Source of the DNA: Hyphomicrobiales bacterium
GTDB taxonomy: Bacteria; Pseudomonadota; Alphaproteobacteria; Rhizobiales; Aestuariivirgaceae
Direction: 5' to 3'
Assembly (NCBI GenBank): GCA_016185245.1
Contig: JACPNZ010000016.1
Coordinates: 62,001-126,000, forward strand
DNA length: 64,000 nucleotides
Both the position numbers and the translations under genes were made by a program. Numbering within the stretch: position 1 is the first letter of the stretch; each line of letters begins with the position of its first letter. The notes below the pieces were generated by a model. It was not told the DNA's origin. It made no database searches and was given only the letters and a program-made list of their open reading frames with translations. Below, piece after piece: positions 36,242 through 45,746 of this stretch.

Positions 36242-38167
36242 ATGAACAGAGTTGCTGTGCGTATGACGGTGGCGGCATTGGCCCTGGCAGTGATGGCGGG
36301 AATTGCCGCGGCCGACACGATGGTGATCAAGAAAAAGAAACTCGGATTCTTCGCCAGTCTGTTTTCTTCATTGGGCCAGACCGATGGGTCGCGCCAACGC
36401 CGCACCGTGTTCGGCGGCGGCAACTTCTTGAACGGCAAGGAAGACGGCATTCGCATCATCACCGGCAGCGGCAACGAGGGCGATCTTTCGGCTGCCGGCC
36501 AGTATGCCCCGTCCTCTGGCCTCGATCCGGAAAGTAGCGACGAAGGCTATGGCATGGGTAATCTCACCTATGTGCCGGACCGGCTGGTGTCGCTTGGCAA
36601 CAACAGCTTCAAGCAAGCAAGGCCGACCGGTGCCGTCGAAGGGGCCATCTACGATGCTCTGACCTCGATCGATGCCGGGATCACTGCCCGCGAGGAAATC
36701 CGCGAGGCCGCCGTGGGCCAATACCAGGGCACGGGTTTCCGCCCCCTGTGGATCGACAACGGCAAACTGGCGCCCAGGGCCGCAGCCCTGCTTAAAGTCC
36801 TCTCGGATGCCGCGGCCGAGGGCATGCAGCCCGCCAACTATCTGCCGCCACAGCTTTCCTCCTTCGAGGCGGCCAGTGACCTTTCCGCTGCCGATAGCGC
36901 GACTCTTGCCAGGCTCGACATCGGCATCACCGCCATGGCCCTCAAATATGCCCGTGACGCCTCGGGCGGCGCCTTCGATCCGCGCCGCCTGTCGCGCTAC
37001 AACGACGTAACACCCGGGCGGGTAGAGGCGGCCCAGGCCATGCGGGTTCTCGCCTATTCGCCCTTCCCCGACAGCTATCTGGCAGGCCTGCAGCCCCAAC
37101 ACCCGGCCTACCAGGCCATGAAAAAGGCCTTGGCCGAGCTCCGCCGGGAAGCAGGCGACCGGACCTTCGTTGCCATCGCCCGTGGCAAAAAGGTGAAGCT
37201 CGGGCAATCCGACGCGCGCATTCCCGAAGTCCGCCGACGCCTGGCAGGCCTCGGCGCCACCGTGCCGGCCGGTCCCGATCCCCTGGTTCTCGACGACGGC
37301 CTTTCGGCCGCCCTGAAGGATCTACAGAAGAAAGCCGGCCAACGCGTCACTGGCCTCCTCGATAACGGCACCGTCAACCGGCTCAACGATGCGACCGACG
37401 GTCGCAAGCTGAACCAGCTGGTCATCAACATGGAGCGCCTGCGCTGGTTGCCGAAGGAACTCGGCCGCCGCTACGTTTTCGTCAACCAGGCGGCCTTCGA
37501 AGTGCGCGTCATGGAGGGGGCCAAGCAGGTCTGGACCAGCCGGGTCATCGTCGGCAAGCCGTCGACCCAGACGGCGGTGTTCAACGACGAAATCGAGACC
37601 GTGGTGTTCAACCCGTCCTGGGGCGTGCCGCCGTCGATCGTCGCCAACGACTATCTGCCCAAGCTGCGCGACGACCCAAGCTATCTCGATCGCATCGGCT
37701 TCAAGGTGACGACCCCGAGTGGCGAGCTTGTTGCCTCGAGCGACATCGACTGGAATGCCTATGACCGCAAGGTGCCGTTCAATATCCAGCAACCGCCGGG
37801 CCCCAAGAATGCCCTGGGCGAACTGAAGTTCCTGTTCCCCAACGCCCACAACATCTACATGCACGACACGCCCGACAAGCAGTTGTTCGGCGAGCAGGTA
37901 CGGGCCTTCAGTCACGGCTGCGTGCGCGTTCAGAATCCGCGCGAATTCGCCACCGTGCTGCTCGGCTGGGGCCGCGCCAAGGTCGACGCCAACACCGACT
38001 CCAAGCGGAGCCAGACGGTGCGCCTGCCTAACAAGGTGCCGATCTACATCGCATATTTCACCGCCTGGCCCGACGAGACCGGCCGGATCAAGTATTATGG
38101 TGACGTCTATGGCCGCGACGACGCCTTGGGAAACGCCATGACGGCAACCACTCTTGCCCTCCGGTAA
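36242..38167 (+). CDS. Exported L,D-transpeptidase (YcbB-like)
   Basis: 641 residues from the ATG at 36242 (earlier in-frame ATGs at 36185-36233 are possible). After the signal peptide (about 1-24) come a variable segment, a YcbB-type scaffold with a peptidoglycan-binding-like part (about 330-400), and a C-terminal YkuD domain with the catalytic SHGCVRV preceded by YMHDTPDKQLFG. It cross-links peptidoglycan stem peptides, or attaches proteins, in the periplasm. Together with the downstream M15-type peptidase it forms a cell-wall pair. Confidence 0.93.
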   Translation: MNRVAVRMTVAALALAVMAGIAAADTMVIKKKKLGFFASLFSSLGQTDGSRQRRTVFGGGNFLNGKEDGIRIITGSGNEGDLSAAGQYAPSSGLDPESSDEGYGMGNLTYVPDRLVSLGNNSFKQARPTGAVEGAIYDALTSIDAGITAREEIREAAVGQYQGTGFRPLWIDNGKLAPRAAALLKVLSDAAAEGMQPANYLPPQLSSFEAASDLSAADSATLARLDIGITAMALKYARDASGGAFDPRRLSRYNDVTPGRVEAAQAMRVLAYSPFPDSYLAGLQPQHPAYQAMKKALAELRREAGDRTFVAIARGKKVKLGQSDARIPEVRRRLAGLGATVPAGPDPLVLDDGLSAALKDLQKKAGQRVTGLLDNGTVNRLNDATDGRKLNQLVINMERLRWLPKELGRRYVFVNQAAFEVRVMEGAKQVWTSRVIVGKPSTQTAVFNDEIETVVFNPSWGVPPSIVANDYLPKLRDDPSYLDRIGFKVTTPSGELVASSDIDWNAYDRKVPFNIQQPPGPKNALGELKFLFPNAHNIYMHDTPDKQLFGEQVRAFSHGCVRVQNPREFATVLLGWGRAKVDANTDSKRSQTVRLPNKVPIYIAYFTAWPDETGRIKYYGDVYGRDDALGNAMTATTLALR

Positions 38168-38208
38168 GTCGACCCCCACAAGTTAAATTTCTCAGCAATT
38201 GATCCGGG

Positions 38209-38223
38209 TTAAGCTCCCATTAA
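38209..38223 (+). promoter_or_regulatory. CtrA-type binding site
   Basis: TTAAGCTCCCATTAA fits TTAA-N7-TTAA, the full CtrA recognition pattern, exactly. It lies 42 bases after the transpeptidase stop and about 155 bases before the start of the DUF882 gene. Other TTAA pairs in the window only partly match. Confidence 0.6.
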
Positions 38224-38379
38224 TCATGCTGCTTCAGATTGCCTAACATGAGGCCTGGCGCCGGCCGGCCGCGTTCTTGTCTGATCGGTGAAATGGGTGT
38301 AAGCGGGGCCGCAGGCCTTGTGGAACCCGGATGGGGAACCAGAAGGAACCGGGGATGAACCCTGGTGGTGTGTGGGGTA

Positions 38380-39825
38380 ATGAGTTTGGTCTGCAGGGAA
38401 ACCAGACAGCGCTTGACATTAATATCGCGTTTCAAGATGGCTCTCGCCACGATGGCCGTCGCCGCCATGGTTGCTGTGGACGTCATGGCGGGAACGAGCT
38501 CGGCCGCCGTTTCGGGCGCCGAGACCCGGACGATTTCGCTCTATCACACCCGCACCGGCGAAAGCCTGACCGTCACCTACATGGTTAATGGCCGCTACGT
38601 TCCCTCGGCCATGAAGCAGATCAATTATCTGCTGCGCGACTGGCGCAAGAACCAGGTCATCACCATCGATCCCAAGACCATCGACCTCGTCTGGGAATTG
38701 CATGCCGACCTCGGCTCGCGCGCGCCCGTTAACATCGTCTCCGGCTACCGGTCCGCCGCCACCAACAACTTCCTGAAATCGATCGGCCGCAATGTCGCCC
38801 GCCAGAGCCAGCACATTCTCGGCAAGGCCATCGACATCTATTTCACCGATGTACCGACCGTCAAGTTGCGCAACAGCGCCCTCGTCCGAGGGCTGGGCGG
38901 AGTGGGCTACTATCCCAGTTCCGGCGGCCCGAGCGGCTTCCTGCATGTCGACTCCGGTAGAGTGCGCCAGTGGGGTCCCTTTATCAGCCAGCGCGAAATG
39001 GCCCAGATTTTCCGTGACTACCGCACCACCGTGGGGGCAAGACTCAACCGCCGCGACCTGGTGATGGTGGCGAGCTCCGCCTCCAAGCTGCCGTCGCAGC
39101 AAGCCGGCAAGATTATTCCGGACGACCGGGCTCCCGATCTGGCCGACGACGAATTGGCCAGCCTCTCCGAGAAGGCGAGCGCGGTTCCGAATACCGCGCC
39201 GCCAAAAATCGTGGCCCAGGTCTCGGCCGAGCCGGACCGCACCGAAGCCGCCGCCGCGCCGATCCCGCGGCCCCGTCCCAAACCCATCGAGGTCTTGATG
39301 ATGGCGGCGGTCAATATGAAGATCGAGCCGGCCTCGGCCCCGCCGCCCACCGCGGTCGAACACAACTCGCCGGTTGCCGACTCGATCGGCGTGGTGCCGG
39401 CGGCCGAAACCATGACGGAAACTTCCGATCCGGTGTCGAACGTGGCCGCCAAACAGAGCCTCGCCGCCGCAATCCTCGATGGAACGGCCTCGGACGTGCC
39501 GCTGATCCGCACCATCACCGCCTCGGCTGGCAGCCAGGACCTGTTCTGGTGGCCGCAGCGGATCATCCTCAACAGCGATCAGGCGATGCGCCGCGACGGC
39601 GCACCGCAGCCCTTCCTCGATGCCAATGGCGGCATCCTGCAGAGCAGTGCCGAGGCCGCCGAAGTGCCGGCCCTGCCGCGCCTGGCAGTCGCCTCCATGC
39701 CGGAAGTCGCATCCGGCAAGGGTGACCTGCTGGTGGTCAACCGCGAGGGCAAGGGCAGTCTGCCCGCCGGGCTACAGCTGCCCGAGCAACGTCATCAGAA
39801 AGTCGGCCTGCTCGAAACCCAATAG
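38380..39825 (+). CDS. DUF882 / M15-type peptidase with long C-terminal tail
   Basis: About 481 residues; the start is uncertain (ATG at 38380 used; GTG at 38365 or ATG at 38437 possible). A signal region is followed by a VanX-like M15 domain: VSGYRS, then SQHILGKAIDIYF with the first zinc ligands, and FLHVDSG with the last. It probably trims peptidoglycan peptides. The last 280 residues are a low-complexity Ala/Pro-rich region that most relatives lack. A CtrA-type site lies upstream. Confidence 0.88.
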   Translation: MSLVCRETRQRLTLISRFKMALATMAVAAMVAVDVMAGTSSAAVSGAETRTISLYHTRTGESLTVTYMVNGRYVPSAMKQINYLLRDWRKNQVITIDPKTIDLVWELHADLGSRAPVNIVSGYRSAATNNFLKSIGRNVARQSQHILGKAIDIYFTDVPTVKLRNSALVRGLGGVGYYPSSGGPSGFLHVDSGRVRQWGPFISQREMAQIFRDYRTTVGARLNRRDLVMVASSASKLPSQQAGKIIPDDRAPDLADDELASLSEKASAVPNTAPPKIVAQVSAEPDRTEAAAAPIPRPRPKPIEVLMMAAVNMKIEPASAPPPTAVEHNSPVADSIGVVPAAETMTETSDPVSNVAAKQSLAAAILDGTASDVPLIRTITASAGSQDLFWWPQRIILNSDQAMRRDGAPQPFLDANGGILQSSAEAAEVPALPRLAVASMPEVASGKGDLLVVNREGKGSLPAGLQLPEQRHQKVGLLETQ

Positions 39826-39855
39826 CACCAGAAGCCGCGGGCGAGCCGGGCCGCC

Positions 39856-40128
39856 TCAGGCCGCCTCTTCGGTATGGCTTGGCAACATTCCCAGCGCACT
39901 CATGTAGAGATCGAGCATCGACTGTTCTTCCTCGCGCTCGGTTGCTTCCTTGCGGCGCAGCGAGATCACCTTGCGCAGGATCTTGGTTTCGAACCCGTTG
40001 GCCTTGGCCTCGGCGTAGACTTCCTTGATATCGCCGGCGATCGTCTTCTTTTCCTCTTCGAGCCGCTCGATGCGTTCGACCAGCGAACGCAGTTGCCCCT
40101 GGGCGAAGGTGGTTTTAGTGTCGGCCAT
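39856..40128 (-). CDS. gapR: Nucleoid-associated protein GapR (DUF2312)
   Basis: 90 residues, nearly all matching DUF2312: [19 protein letters not shown], then [20 protein letters not shown] and ISLRRKEA. GapR is an AT-rich, overtwisted-DNA-binding protein needed for replication and cell division in Caulobacter. It lies 13 bases behind the DUF1244 gene on the same strand. Confidence 0.95.
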   Translation of the reverse strand: MADTKTTFAQGQLRSLVERIERLEEEKKTIAGDIKEVYAEAKANGFETKILRKVISLRRKEATEREEEQSMLDLYMSALGMLPSHTEEAA

Positions 40129-40140
40129 GGAAGTCTCCAG

Positions 40141-40440
40141 TTAGTGTTTGTGCGGCTTGGCGAAGGATTGCGTCCGATCGGGGCTCGCCTCGCGCTGGTA
40201 CTTGGCCTTCCAGTCTTCGTAGGCCATGCCGTAGACCAGCTGACGGGCTTCGCCACGATCAACCGGTGCGCCCTTGTCCCGGGCCGCTTCCTCGAACCAG
40301 TTGGCCAGGCAGTTGCGGCAGAACCCGGCGAGATTCATCAGGTCGATATTCTGCACGTCGGTGCGCTGCTGCAGATGCGCCACCAGCCGGCGGAACGCCG
40401 CCGCCTCGAGCTCGATCCGGGTCTTGTCGTCAATCGCCAT
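40141..40440 (-). CDS. DUF1244 protein
   Basis: 99 residues from the ATG at 40440. The family pattern is visible: AAAFRRLVAHLQQRTDVQNI, NLAGFCRNCLANWF with a CxxC, then YGMAYEDWKAKYQ. The function is unknown; it is a small conserved alphaproteobacterial protein usually next to gapR and an N-formylglutamate amidohydrolase gene, exactly as here. It overlaps the decayed amidohydrolase frame by 11 bases. Confidence 0.92.
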   Translation of the reverse strand: MAIDDKTRIELEAAAFRRLVAHLQQRTDVQNIDLMNLAGFCRNCLANWFEEAARDKGAPVDRGEARQLVYGMAYEDWKAKYQREASPDRTQSFAKPHKH

Positions 40441-40984
40441 GCTGTCCTCGCCTGCCATTCATAAGAGGTTCGATGACCCGCGCCAGCCGTTCCACCCACT
40501 CATCCACACCTTGTTTTCCGGCAATCAGATCCTGGCGGATTTCGATCGGGGCATGGGCGATGCCAGGCTCGCTGCCGTCGCGCCACAGGATGCCGCCATG
40601 CCATGGCCGTGGCGTTCCCTTCCACGACGCCGTGAAACTGTAGATCGAAACGACGAGCGGCGCCATCCCGCGCTCCGGAGTGAGGTCCAGGTCGGCAGTG
40701 ATCGCCCAATGGTAGGGCAGGAAATAGCGGTCGATGCGGCGCTGGCGCTCGGTCTGATCGAGCCTGGCGTTGCCAGGAACAATGGCGCCGGCCGGCAAGC
40801 CCCAGCGTCACCTCCCTGGTGCCGATGTCGAAGGCGATGTGGCGGGCGAATTCGGCCGGTGGCAGACCGAGCCCGCCATAGTTCTGCGGTACATGGGCCG
40901 AGGCATGGTCGCCAGCAGCAGGAGAGACGATCCGGGCTGGCCGGCCAGGGCTTCAACCGGAGGTCGGGGTTCGACGTTGGTCAT
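40430..40984 (-). pseudogene. Decayed N-formylglutamate amidohydrolase-like gene
   Basis: From the ATG at 40984 the frame begins normally (EALAGQPGSSLLLL), then loses one base near 40910; the next frame continues with DHASAHVPQNYGGLGLPPAE and FARHIAFDIG. A second break near 40790 leads to a third frame with AGAIVPGNARLDQTERQ and RYFLPYHWA through to the end. Between the second and third parts about 40 residues expected in the family (the strand before IPGN) are missing. Two frameshifts and an internal deletion mean no working enzyme. An intact relative is at 53114-53998. Confidence 0.85.
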
Positions 40985-41134
40985 GGACGGACCAATTAGA
41001 TGAGTCTAAAGGCACAGTCATCGATTTGCCGAATTCGCCTGCCGGATTGGCGGCGCCCCCGCTCCGCTGTTGACGGCGCCGGGCGCAAGAGGAATGTTAT
41101 GATCGACTCGCGGACTGTTGGGGGAGACGGCGGA

Positions 41135-41611
41135 ATGGTTCGAATGGCAGCTCTCCTCATCGGCGCCCTGGCGCTGACGGGAACGATGGCTCTGCCCGCC
41201 CGGGCCGACCTCAAGATGTGCAACAACACCAAGAGCCGCGTCGGCGTGGCACTCGGTTACAAGGACAAGGACGGTTGGGCCACCGAGGGCTGGTGGAACG
41301 TCGATGCCGAAAAGTGCCTGCCCCTGCTCAAGGGCGACCTGAAGGCGCGCTACTACTATGTCTATGCCGTCGACTATCTGCAGGGCGGCTCCTGGGGCGG
41401 CAAGTCGGTGATGTGCATCCGCACCAAGGCCTTCACCATCCGCGGCATCCAGGACTGCGAGGCCCGCGACGCCAAGAAGATGGGCTTCTTCGAGGTCGAT
41501 ACCGGCGAGGAAACCGACTGGACCGTTTCGCTGTCGGGAGAGAAGACAACGCCACCGCCGCCCAAGGATCAGGGGCAAGGCCAGGGCCAGACCACGGGCC
41601 AGGGGCAATAG
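41135..41611 (+). CDS. Exported DUF1036 protein
   Basis: 158 residues from the ATG at 41135 (GGAG-containing purine stretch upstream). The signal peptide (about 1-24, ending PARAD) is followed by DUF1036: LKMCNNTKSRVGVALGY, DGWATEGWWNVDAEKC and a Cys-containing core. The last 20 residues are a Gly/Gln-rich tail. The family is of unknown function and is usually linked to pyk in rhizobia, as here (five-base gap). Confidence 0.9.
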   Translation: MVRMAALLIGALALTGTMALPARADLKMCNNTKSRVGVALGYKDKDGWATEGWWNVDAEKCLPLLKGDLKARYYYVYAVDYLQGGSWGGKSVMCIRTKAFTIRGIQDCEARDAKKMGFFEVDTGEETDWTVSLSGEKTTPPPPKDQGQGQGQTTGQGQ

Positions 41612-41616
41612 GCCCG

Positions 41617-43053
41617 GTGCGTCGCAATCGCAAGGTCAAGATCGTCGCCACTCTCGGTCCCGCTTCGTCGAGTGCGGAGATGATCGAGAAGCTGTTCGTG
41701 GCCGGCGTCGACGTCTTCCGCATCAACATGAGCCACACCCAGCACGCCCTGCTGGGCCAGTTGCACGATCGGATCCGCGCCATCGAAGCCCGCCTCAACC
41801 GGCCGATCGGCATCCTCGCCGACCTGCAGGGCCCGAAGATCCGCATCGGCACCTTCGCCGACAAGGAAGCCAAGATCGCCGGCGGCCAGACTTTCAGCTT
41901 CGATATGGATGCAACGCCAGGCGATGCAACGCGTGTGTCGCTGCCGCATCCGGAGATCTTCGCCGCCGCCAAGGAGGGCGACAATCTGCTGTTGAATGAC
42001 GGCCGGCTCCGGGTCGAGATCGTCAAGGCCGCCGCCAACCGGCTCGACACCCGAGTGATTTATGGCGGCACCATTTCCGACCGCAAGGGCGTCAACCTGC
42101 CCGATACGATCATTCCGATCCCGGCCTTGACCGACAAGGATCGCTCCGACCTCGAAGCCGCTGCGAGCGTCGGCGTCGACTGGATCGCCCTTTCCTTCGT
42201 GCAGCGTCCCGACGATGTGGCCGAAGCCAGAAAGTTGATCCGCGGCCGCGCCGGCGTCATGGCCAAGATCGAGAAGCCCTCGGCGCTCAATAGCCTCGAA
42301 GCGATTCTCGAGATCAGCGATGGCATCATGGTGGCGCGCGGCGATTTGGGCGTCGAACTGCCGCTCGAAACCGTGCCGGCCCGCCAGAAACAGATCACCC
42401 GGGCGGCGCGGCGCGCCGGCAAGCCGGTGGTGGTGGCCACCCAGATGCTCGAATCGATGGTGGTCGAGCCGGTGCCGACCCGGGCCGAGGTCTCCGACGT
42501 CGCCACCGCCGTCTACGAAGGTGCCGACGCCATCATGCTGTCGGCCGAAAGTGCCACCGGCGCCTGGCCCGACAAGGCGGTGGCCACCATGGACAAAATC
42601 GCCCAGTCGGTCGAGCGCGACACTTTCTACCGCTCGATCATCTCGGCCCAGCGCACCGATCCGCAGCCGACCAGCGCCGATGCGATTTCGGCCGCCGCCC
42701 ATACCATCGGCGAGACCCTCAACCTGGCGGCCATCGTCTGCTACACCGGCTCCGGCTCCACCGGCTTGCGCATGTCGCGCGAACGCCCCGACGTGCCGGT
42801 GATCGCCTTGACCCCGATTGCCGCGACGGCCCGGCGCCTGGCCCTGGGCTGGGGCCTCCACTGCGTGCTGACCGACGATGCCCACGACCTCGACGACATG
42901 GTGGTGAGAGCCTGCCGCATCGCCTTCGCCGAAGGCTTCGCCCAACCCGGCCAGCGCATCATCATCACCGCCGGCGTTCCCCTCGGCACCCCCGGCGCCA
43001 CCAACATGCTGCGCATCGCCTATATCGGCAAGGACGGCGCGGCGGGAAACTAG
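41617..43053 (+). CDS. pyk: Pyruvate kinase
   Basis: 478 residues from the GTG at 41617. Typical motifs in order: [40 protein letters not shown] with the catalytic Lys, [12 protein letters not shown], and [12 protein letters not shown]. The C-terminal allosteric domain is complete. It converts phosphoenolpyruvate and ADP to pyruvate and ATP in the last step of glycolysis. It is probably co-transcribed with the DUF1036 gene. Confidence 0.97.
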   Translation: MRRNRKVKIVATLGPASSSAEMIEKLFVAGVDVFRINMSHTQHALLGQLHDRIRAIEARLNRPIGILADLQGPKIRIGTFADKEAKIAGGQTFSFDMDATPGDATRVSLPHPEIFAAAKEGDNLLLNDGRLRVEIVKAAANRLDTRVIYGGTISDRKGVNLPDTIIPIPALTDKDRSDLEAAASVGVDWIALSFVQRPDDVAEARKLIRGRAGVMAKIEKPSALNSLEAILEISDGIMVARGDLGVELPLETVPARQKQITRAARRAGKPVVVATQMLESMVVEPVPTRAEVSDVATAVYEGADAIMLSAESATGAWPDKAVATMDKIAQSVERDTFYRSIISAQRTDPQPTSADAISAAAHTIGETLNLAAIVCYTGSGSTGLRMSRERPDVPVIALTPIAATARRLALGWGLHCVLTDDAHDLDDMVVRACRIAFAEGFAQPGQRIIITAGVPLGTPGATNMLRIAYIGKDGAAGN

Positions 43054-43076
43054 ACGAGCGAGCGCGGGCGACGATT

Positions 43077-43847
43077 GTGGATGAGGGCAGTACCTTGACC
43101 TTTGAGGAGAAGCTCGCCCTGTTTCGCGAGGGCCGCCTCACGCCGGCGCGCGAGCTTGCGGCCAGTGAGCTGGCCGGGGCCGGCATCACATCCAACCCGA
43201 AGCATCTCGACAATGTCCTGTTCGAGCCCGCCATATCGCTCGCCTCGCCGACGACCGCCACTCGGCATCAGGTGTTCATCGGCACCTACAGCTACATGAA
43301 CGACGGCGGCTACTTGCGCGACTGCGTCGCCATCGGGCGCTATTGCTCGATCGGTCGGCGGGTGACGATCGGCGCCGGCATGCATGTGATGCGCGGACTC
43401 AGCACCTCGCCGTATCTCAATCGCGAGGGAGATCGCCCCTACACCGATGAGGAGAGTGACACTCTTGGATTTGCCGGACCGCGCAAAAACCTGGGTCCAA
43501 CTGTCCTCGGGCACGATGTCTGGATCGGCGACGGCGTAATCGTATTGCCAGGTGTCAGCATCGGTACCGGCTCCGTCCTGGGCGCCAATGCGGTGGTGAC
43601 GCGCGACGTTCCGCCCTACGCGATCGTCGGCGGCGTGCCGGCAAGGATCATCCGCCGGCGATTTCCCGAAGCGATCGTCGAGCGGCTGCTGGCATCGCGC
43701 TATTGGGAATTGCCCTACGAATCGCTGCAGGCGATGCCGGTGAGCAACATCTTCAAATTCATCGAGAAGCTGGAGTCGTCGGCCACCGCGGCCAGGACCG
43801 CCGATATCCCGACATTCGGGCTCGCAGTGTCTCCTGCCACTCTATGA
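43077..43847 (+). CDS. CatB-related O-acetyltransferase (hexapeptide repeat)
   Basis: 256 residues from the GTG at 43077. A left-handed beta helix is evident in the hexapeptide pattern: [20 protein letters not shown], then [20 protein letters not shown] and [20 protein letters not shown]. The presumed catalytic His is in GAGMHVM. Such enzymes acetylate antibiotics or sugars. Two hydrolase-like genes on the opposite strand (GSCFA and SGNH) are next to it, which favours surface glycan modification. Confidence 0.9.
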   Translation: MDEGSTLTFEEKLALFREGRLTPARELAASELAGAGITSNPKHLDNVLFEPAISLASPTTATRHQVFIGTYSYMNDGGYLRDCVAIGRYCSIGRRVTIGAGMHVMRGLSTSPYLNREGDRPYTDEESDTLGFAGPRKNLGPTVLGHDVWIGDGVIVLPGVSIGTGSVLGANAVVTRDVPPYAIVGGVPARIIRRRFPEAIVERLLASRYWELPYESLQAMPVSNIFKFIEKLESSATAARTADIPTFGLAVSPATL

Positions 43848-43866
43848 CTTGAGGACCGTCGACCTA

Positions 43867-44934
43867 TCAGCCCCGGTCGAGGGCTTCCTCGTCGCAATTG
43901 GCTTGGGCGAGTTCTTCCATCTCCGCGCTGTGGCGATCGGCAGCTGCCATCTTCGCTTCCGTTGCGACCGTCCTTTCGAGCCCGGAGAAATGCTTGAAGA
44001 ACAATCGCATGACGTGATCGACTCCGCGGTTGGTCACCGATCGGCCATCGGCGCCGAAATAGGCGCCGCGCGCATGGTTGCCGGTGATGATTTCGTAGGA
44101 CGGGAAATAGCAGATCGCTGCATCGTCGGCAGATAATTCCTCGGCGGCGACCCGCAGCACCGCTTTTGAATAGGTAGTGGCGGCCAGCACATGGCGCCCG
44201 CTGGCAGTCGCCATCAGCGGCACCGGCGAGACCGTGAGGATCACCCGGCAGTGCGGGTTGATCTCTCGGATCAAGGCCAGGGCCTCCGTCATCTCGTCCA
44301 CCACCTCGCTCACCCCGAGATTGACAAACTCGTGGATGGCGGGATCGAAGCGGCCGCCGGCCACCCCGGGGGCCAGCGGATAGACCGAGCCATCGCGCCG
44401 GTCGCGCCAGATTTCGGTAAGCCCGAGGGTGAAGACGAAGACATCCATCTCGGCAAACGCCCGGCGGACCGCGGCAAAATGCTTGTCGCGATCCTTGCGG
44501 TAGGCGGCAAGCGAATGAAACCCGTCGGGCTGAATTTGCGGCCGGAACGGATCGATCCAGCGCCCGTCGCCCTCCCAGACGTCCTCGACCGGCACCAGGC
44601 TGCCGTCGATCCGCTTCAGGAGCTGCAGGAACTGGCGCGAGGAATAGATGTTGCCGTAGCGGGCGCTGAACACGCCGTAGTTCATCGTTTTGGCGTCTTC
44701 CGGGGACAGTAGCGGATGGCCGGACTCGGTCACCAGGAAGCTGAAGCCATCGGCTTTCAGGCGCTTGGCGATGTGCTGGGCAAAGCAGCTGCCGGCGGTG
44801 ACGATCTTGTCGTCCTTCTCGATACGGAACTTGACTTCGCTCACCGGATCGACCGCGGCGGCCGTCACTTCGCTCATCGACCGGCGCCAGAAGGCCCGGC
44901 CCGGGAGACTCTGATAGGGATGTTTGCCGCTCAT
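43867..44934 (-). CDS. GSCFA-domain protein
   Basis: 355 residues. The name-giving motif is present as TAGSCFAQHIAKRL at about residues 46-59, along with VFTLGLTEIWRD and ILTVSPVPLMAT. GSCFA proteins are SGNH-related esterases, often in capsule or exopolysaccharide loci, that may add or remove acyl groups. It overlaps the SGNH-like gene upstream by four bases (ATGA), so the two are coupled. Confidence 0.9.
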   Translation of the reverse strand: MSGKHPYQSLPGRAFWRRSMSEVTAAAVDPVSEVKFRIEKDDKIVTAGSCFAQHIAKRLKADGFSFLVTESGHPLLSPEDAKTMNYGVFSARYGNIYSSRQFLQLLKRIDGSLVPVEDVWEGDGRWIDPFRPQIQPDGFHSLAAYRKDRDKHFAAVRRAFAEMDVFVFTLGLTEIWRDRRDGSVYPLAPGVAGGRFDPAIHEFVNLGVSEVVDEMTEALALIREINPHCRVILTVSPVPLMATASGRHVLAATTYSKAVLRVAAEELSADDAAICYFPSYEIITGNHARGAYFGADGRSVTNRGVDHVMRLFFKHFSGLERTVATEAKMAAADRHSAEMEELAQANCDEEALDRG

Positions 44935-45677
44935 GCCGGTTGCCCCGCCCGTTGCAAGTTGCCGAGGTACTCGTCGAGATGGCGCAGCATCAACGCGCCA
45001 TAGAGGGTGTTTCCGTGGGTCGGGTCGTTGTTCCAGAATTTTTCAAGCAACATGCCGGCCTCGTCCTTGGCGAAATCGGGCACCGGCAGATAGGCGACGT
45101 CCAGCGCGATGCAGGCCTCGCGGATGGCATCGGACATGATCCACCACAGCTTGTAGCGCAGATGCGCCGGCGCCACGCCGAGTTCGGCGATTTTTTCCCT
45201 GAACACTCCGGGATAGGCGCGCAAATGCTCTTCGCTAGGAACCGGCGGCGGCGATTCAAGATGAATCATCGGCTGGCGGAACTCCCGCTTCAGACTGGCA
45301 AAAATGCGAGCACACAGCTCCGCCTTGCGACGGAAGATCGCTGCTATCGACGAATACGGCAAGAGTTCCGCATCCTCGTCGAGGGCAAGCTGCGGCAAAC
45401 TCGGAATGACGAAGTCGAAGGGCTCGGGATGTCGCACCAGGCCGAAGACATTATGAGCATTGCCGCCGATTGCCGAGACGATCACATCGGCCGGCAGCGC
45501 GGCGATTTTCCTCCGCACCTCCTCGGAGATTTTGCTGCCCTCGCTCTTATTCGGCAGGGTGTTGAGATTGACGATCTCGTAGCGATGCGCCAGCCCGTCG
45601 CCCGAATGTTTCGCCAGGCCCCGTATCAGGGCCGCGGTGTGGCTGTTGCCGACCACCAGGACGTTGAGCGAATCCAT
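44931..45677 (-). CDS. SGNH-hydrolase-like protein
   Basis: 248 residues from the ATG at 45677, preceded by GGAGAAGG; an ATG at 45689 is in frame. The start VLVVGNSHTAALIRGL resembles block I (GNSH in place of GDS), ISAIGGNAHN-like block III is seen as VSAIGGNAHN, and NDPTHGNTLYG near the end supplies the Asp-x-x-His pair. It may be an acyl esterase or transferase acting with the GSCFA protein. No signal peptide is visible. Confidence 0.75.
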   Translation of the reverse strand: MDSLNVLVVGNSHTAALIRGLAKHSGDGLAHRYEIVNLNTLPNKSEGSKISEEVRRKIAALPADVIVSAIGGNAHNVFGLVRHPEPFDFVIPSLPQLALDEDAELLPYSSIAAIFRRKAELCARIFASLKREFRQPMIHLESPPPVPSEEHLRAYPGVFREKIAELGVAPAHLRYKLWWIMSDAIREACIALDVAYLPVPDFAKDEAGMLLEKFWNNDPTHGNTLYGALMLRHLDEYLGNLQRAGQPA

Positions 45678-45746
45678 GGCCTTCTCCATCGTCGGAACCG
45701 GGCGTTAACATGGGATTGCTCATCAGGCAAACGCTGCGGCGCGAGC

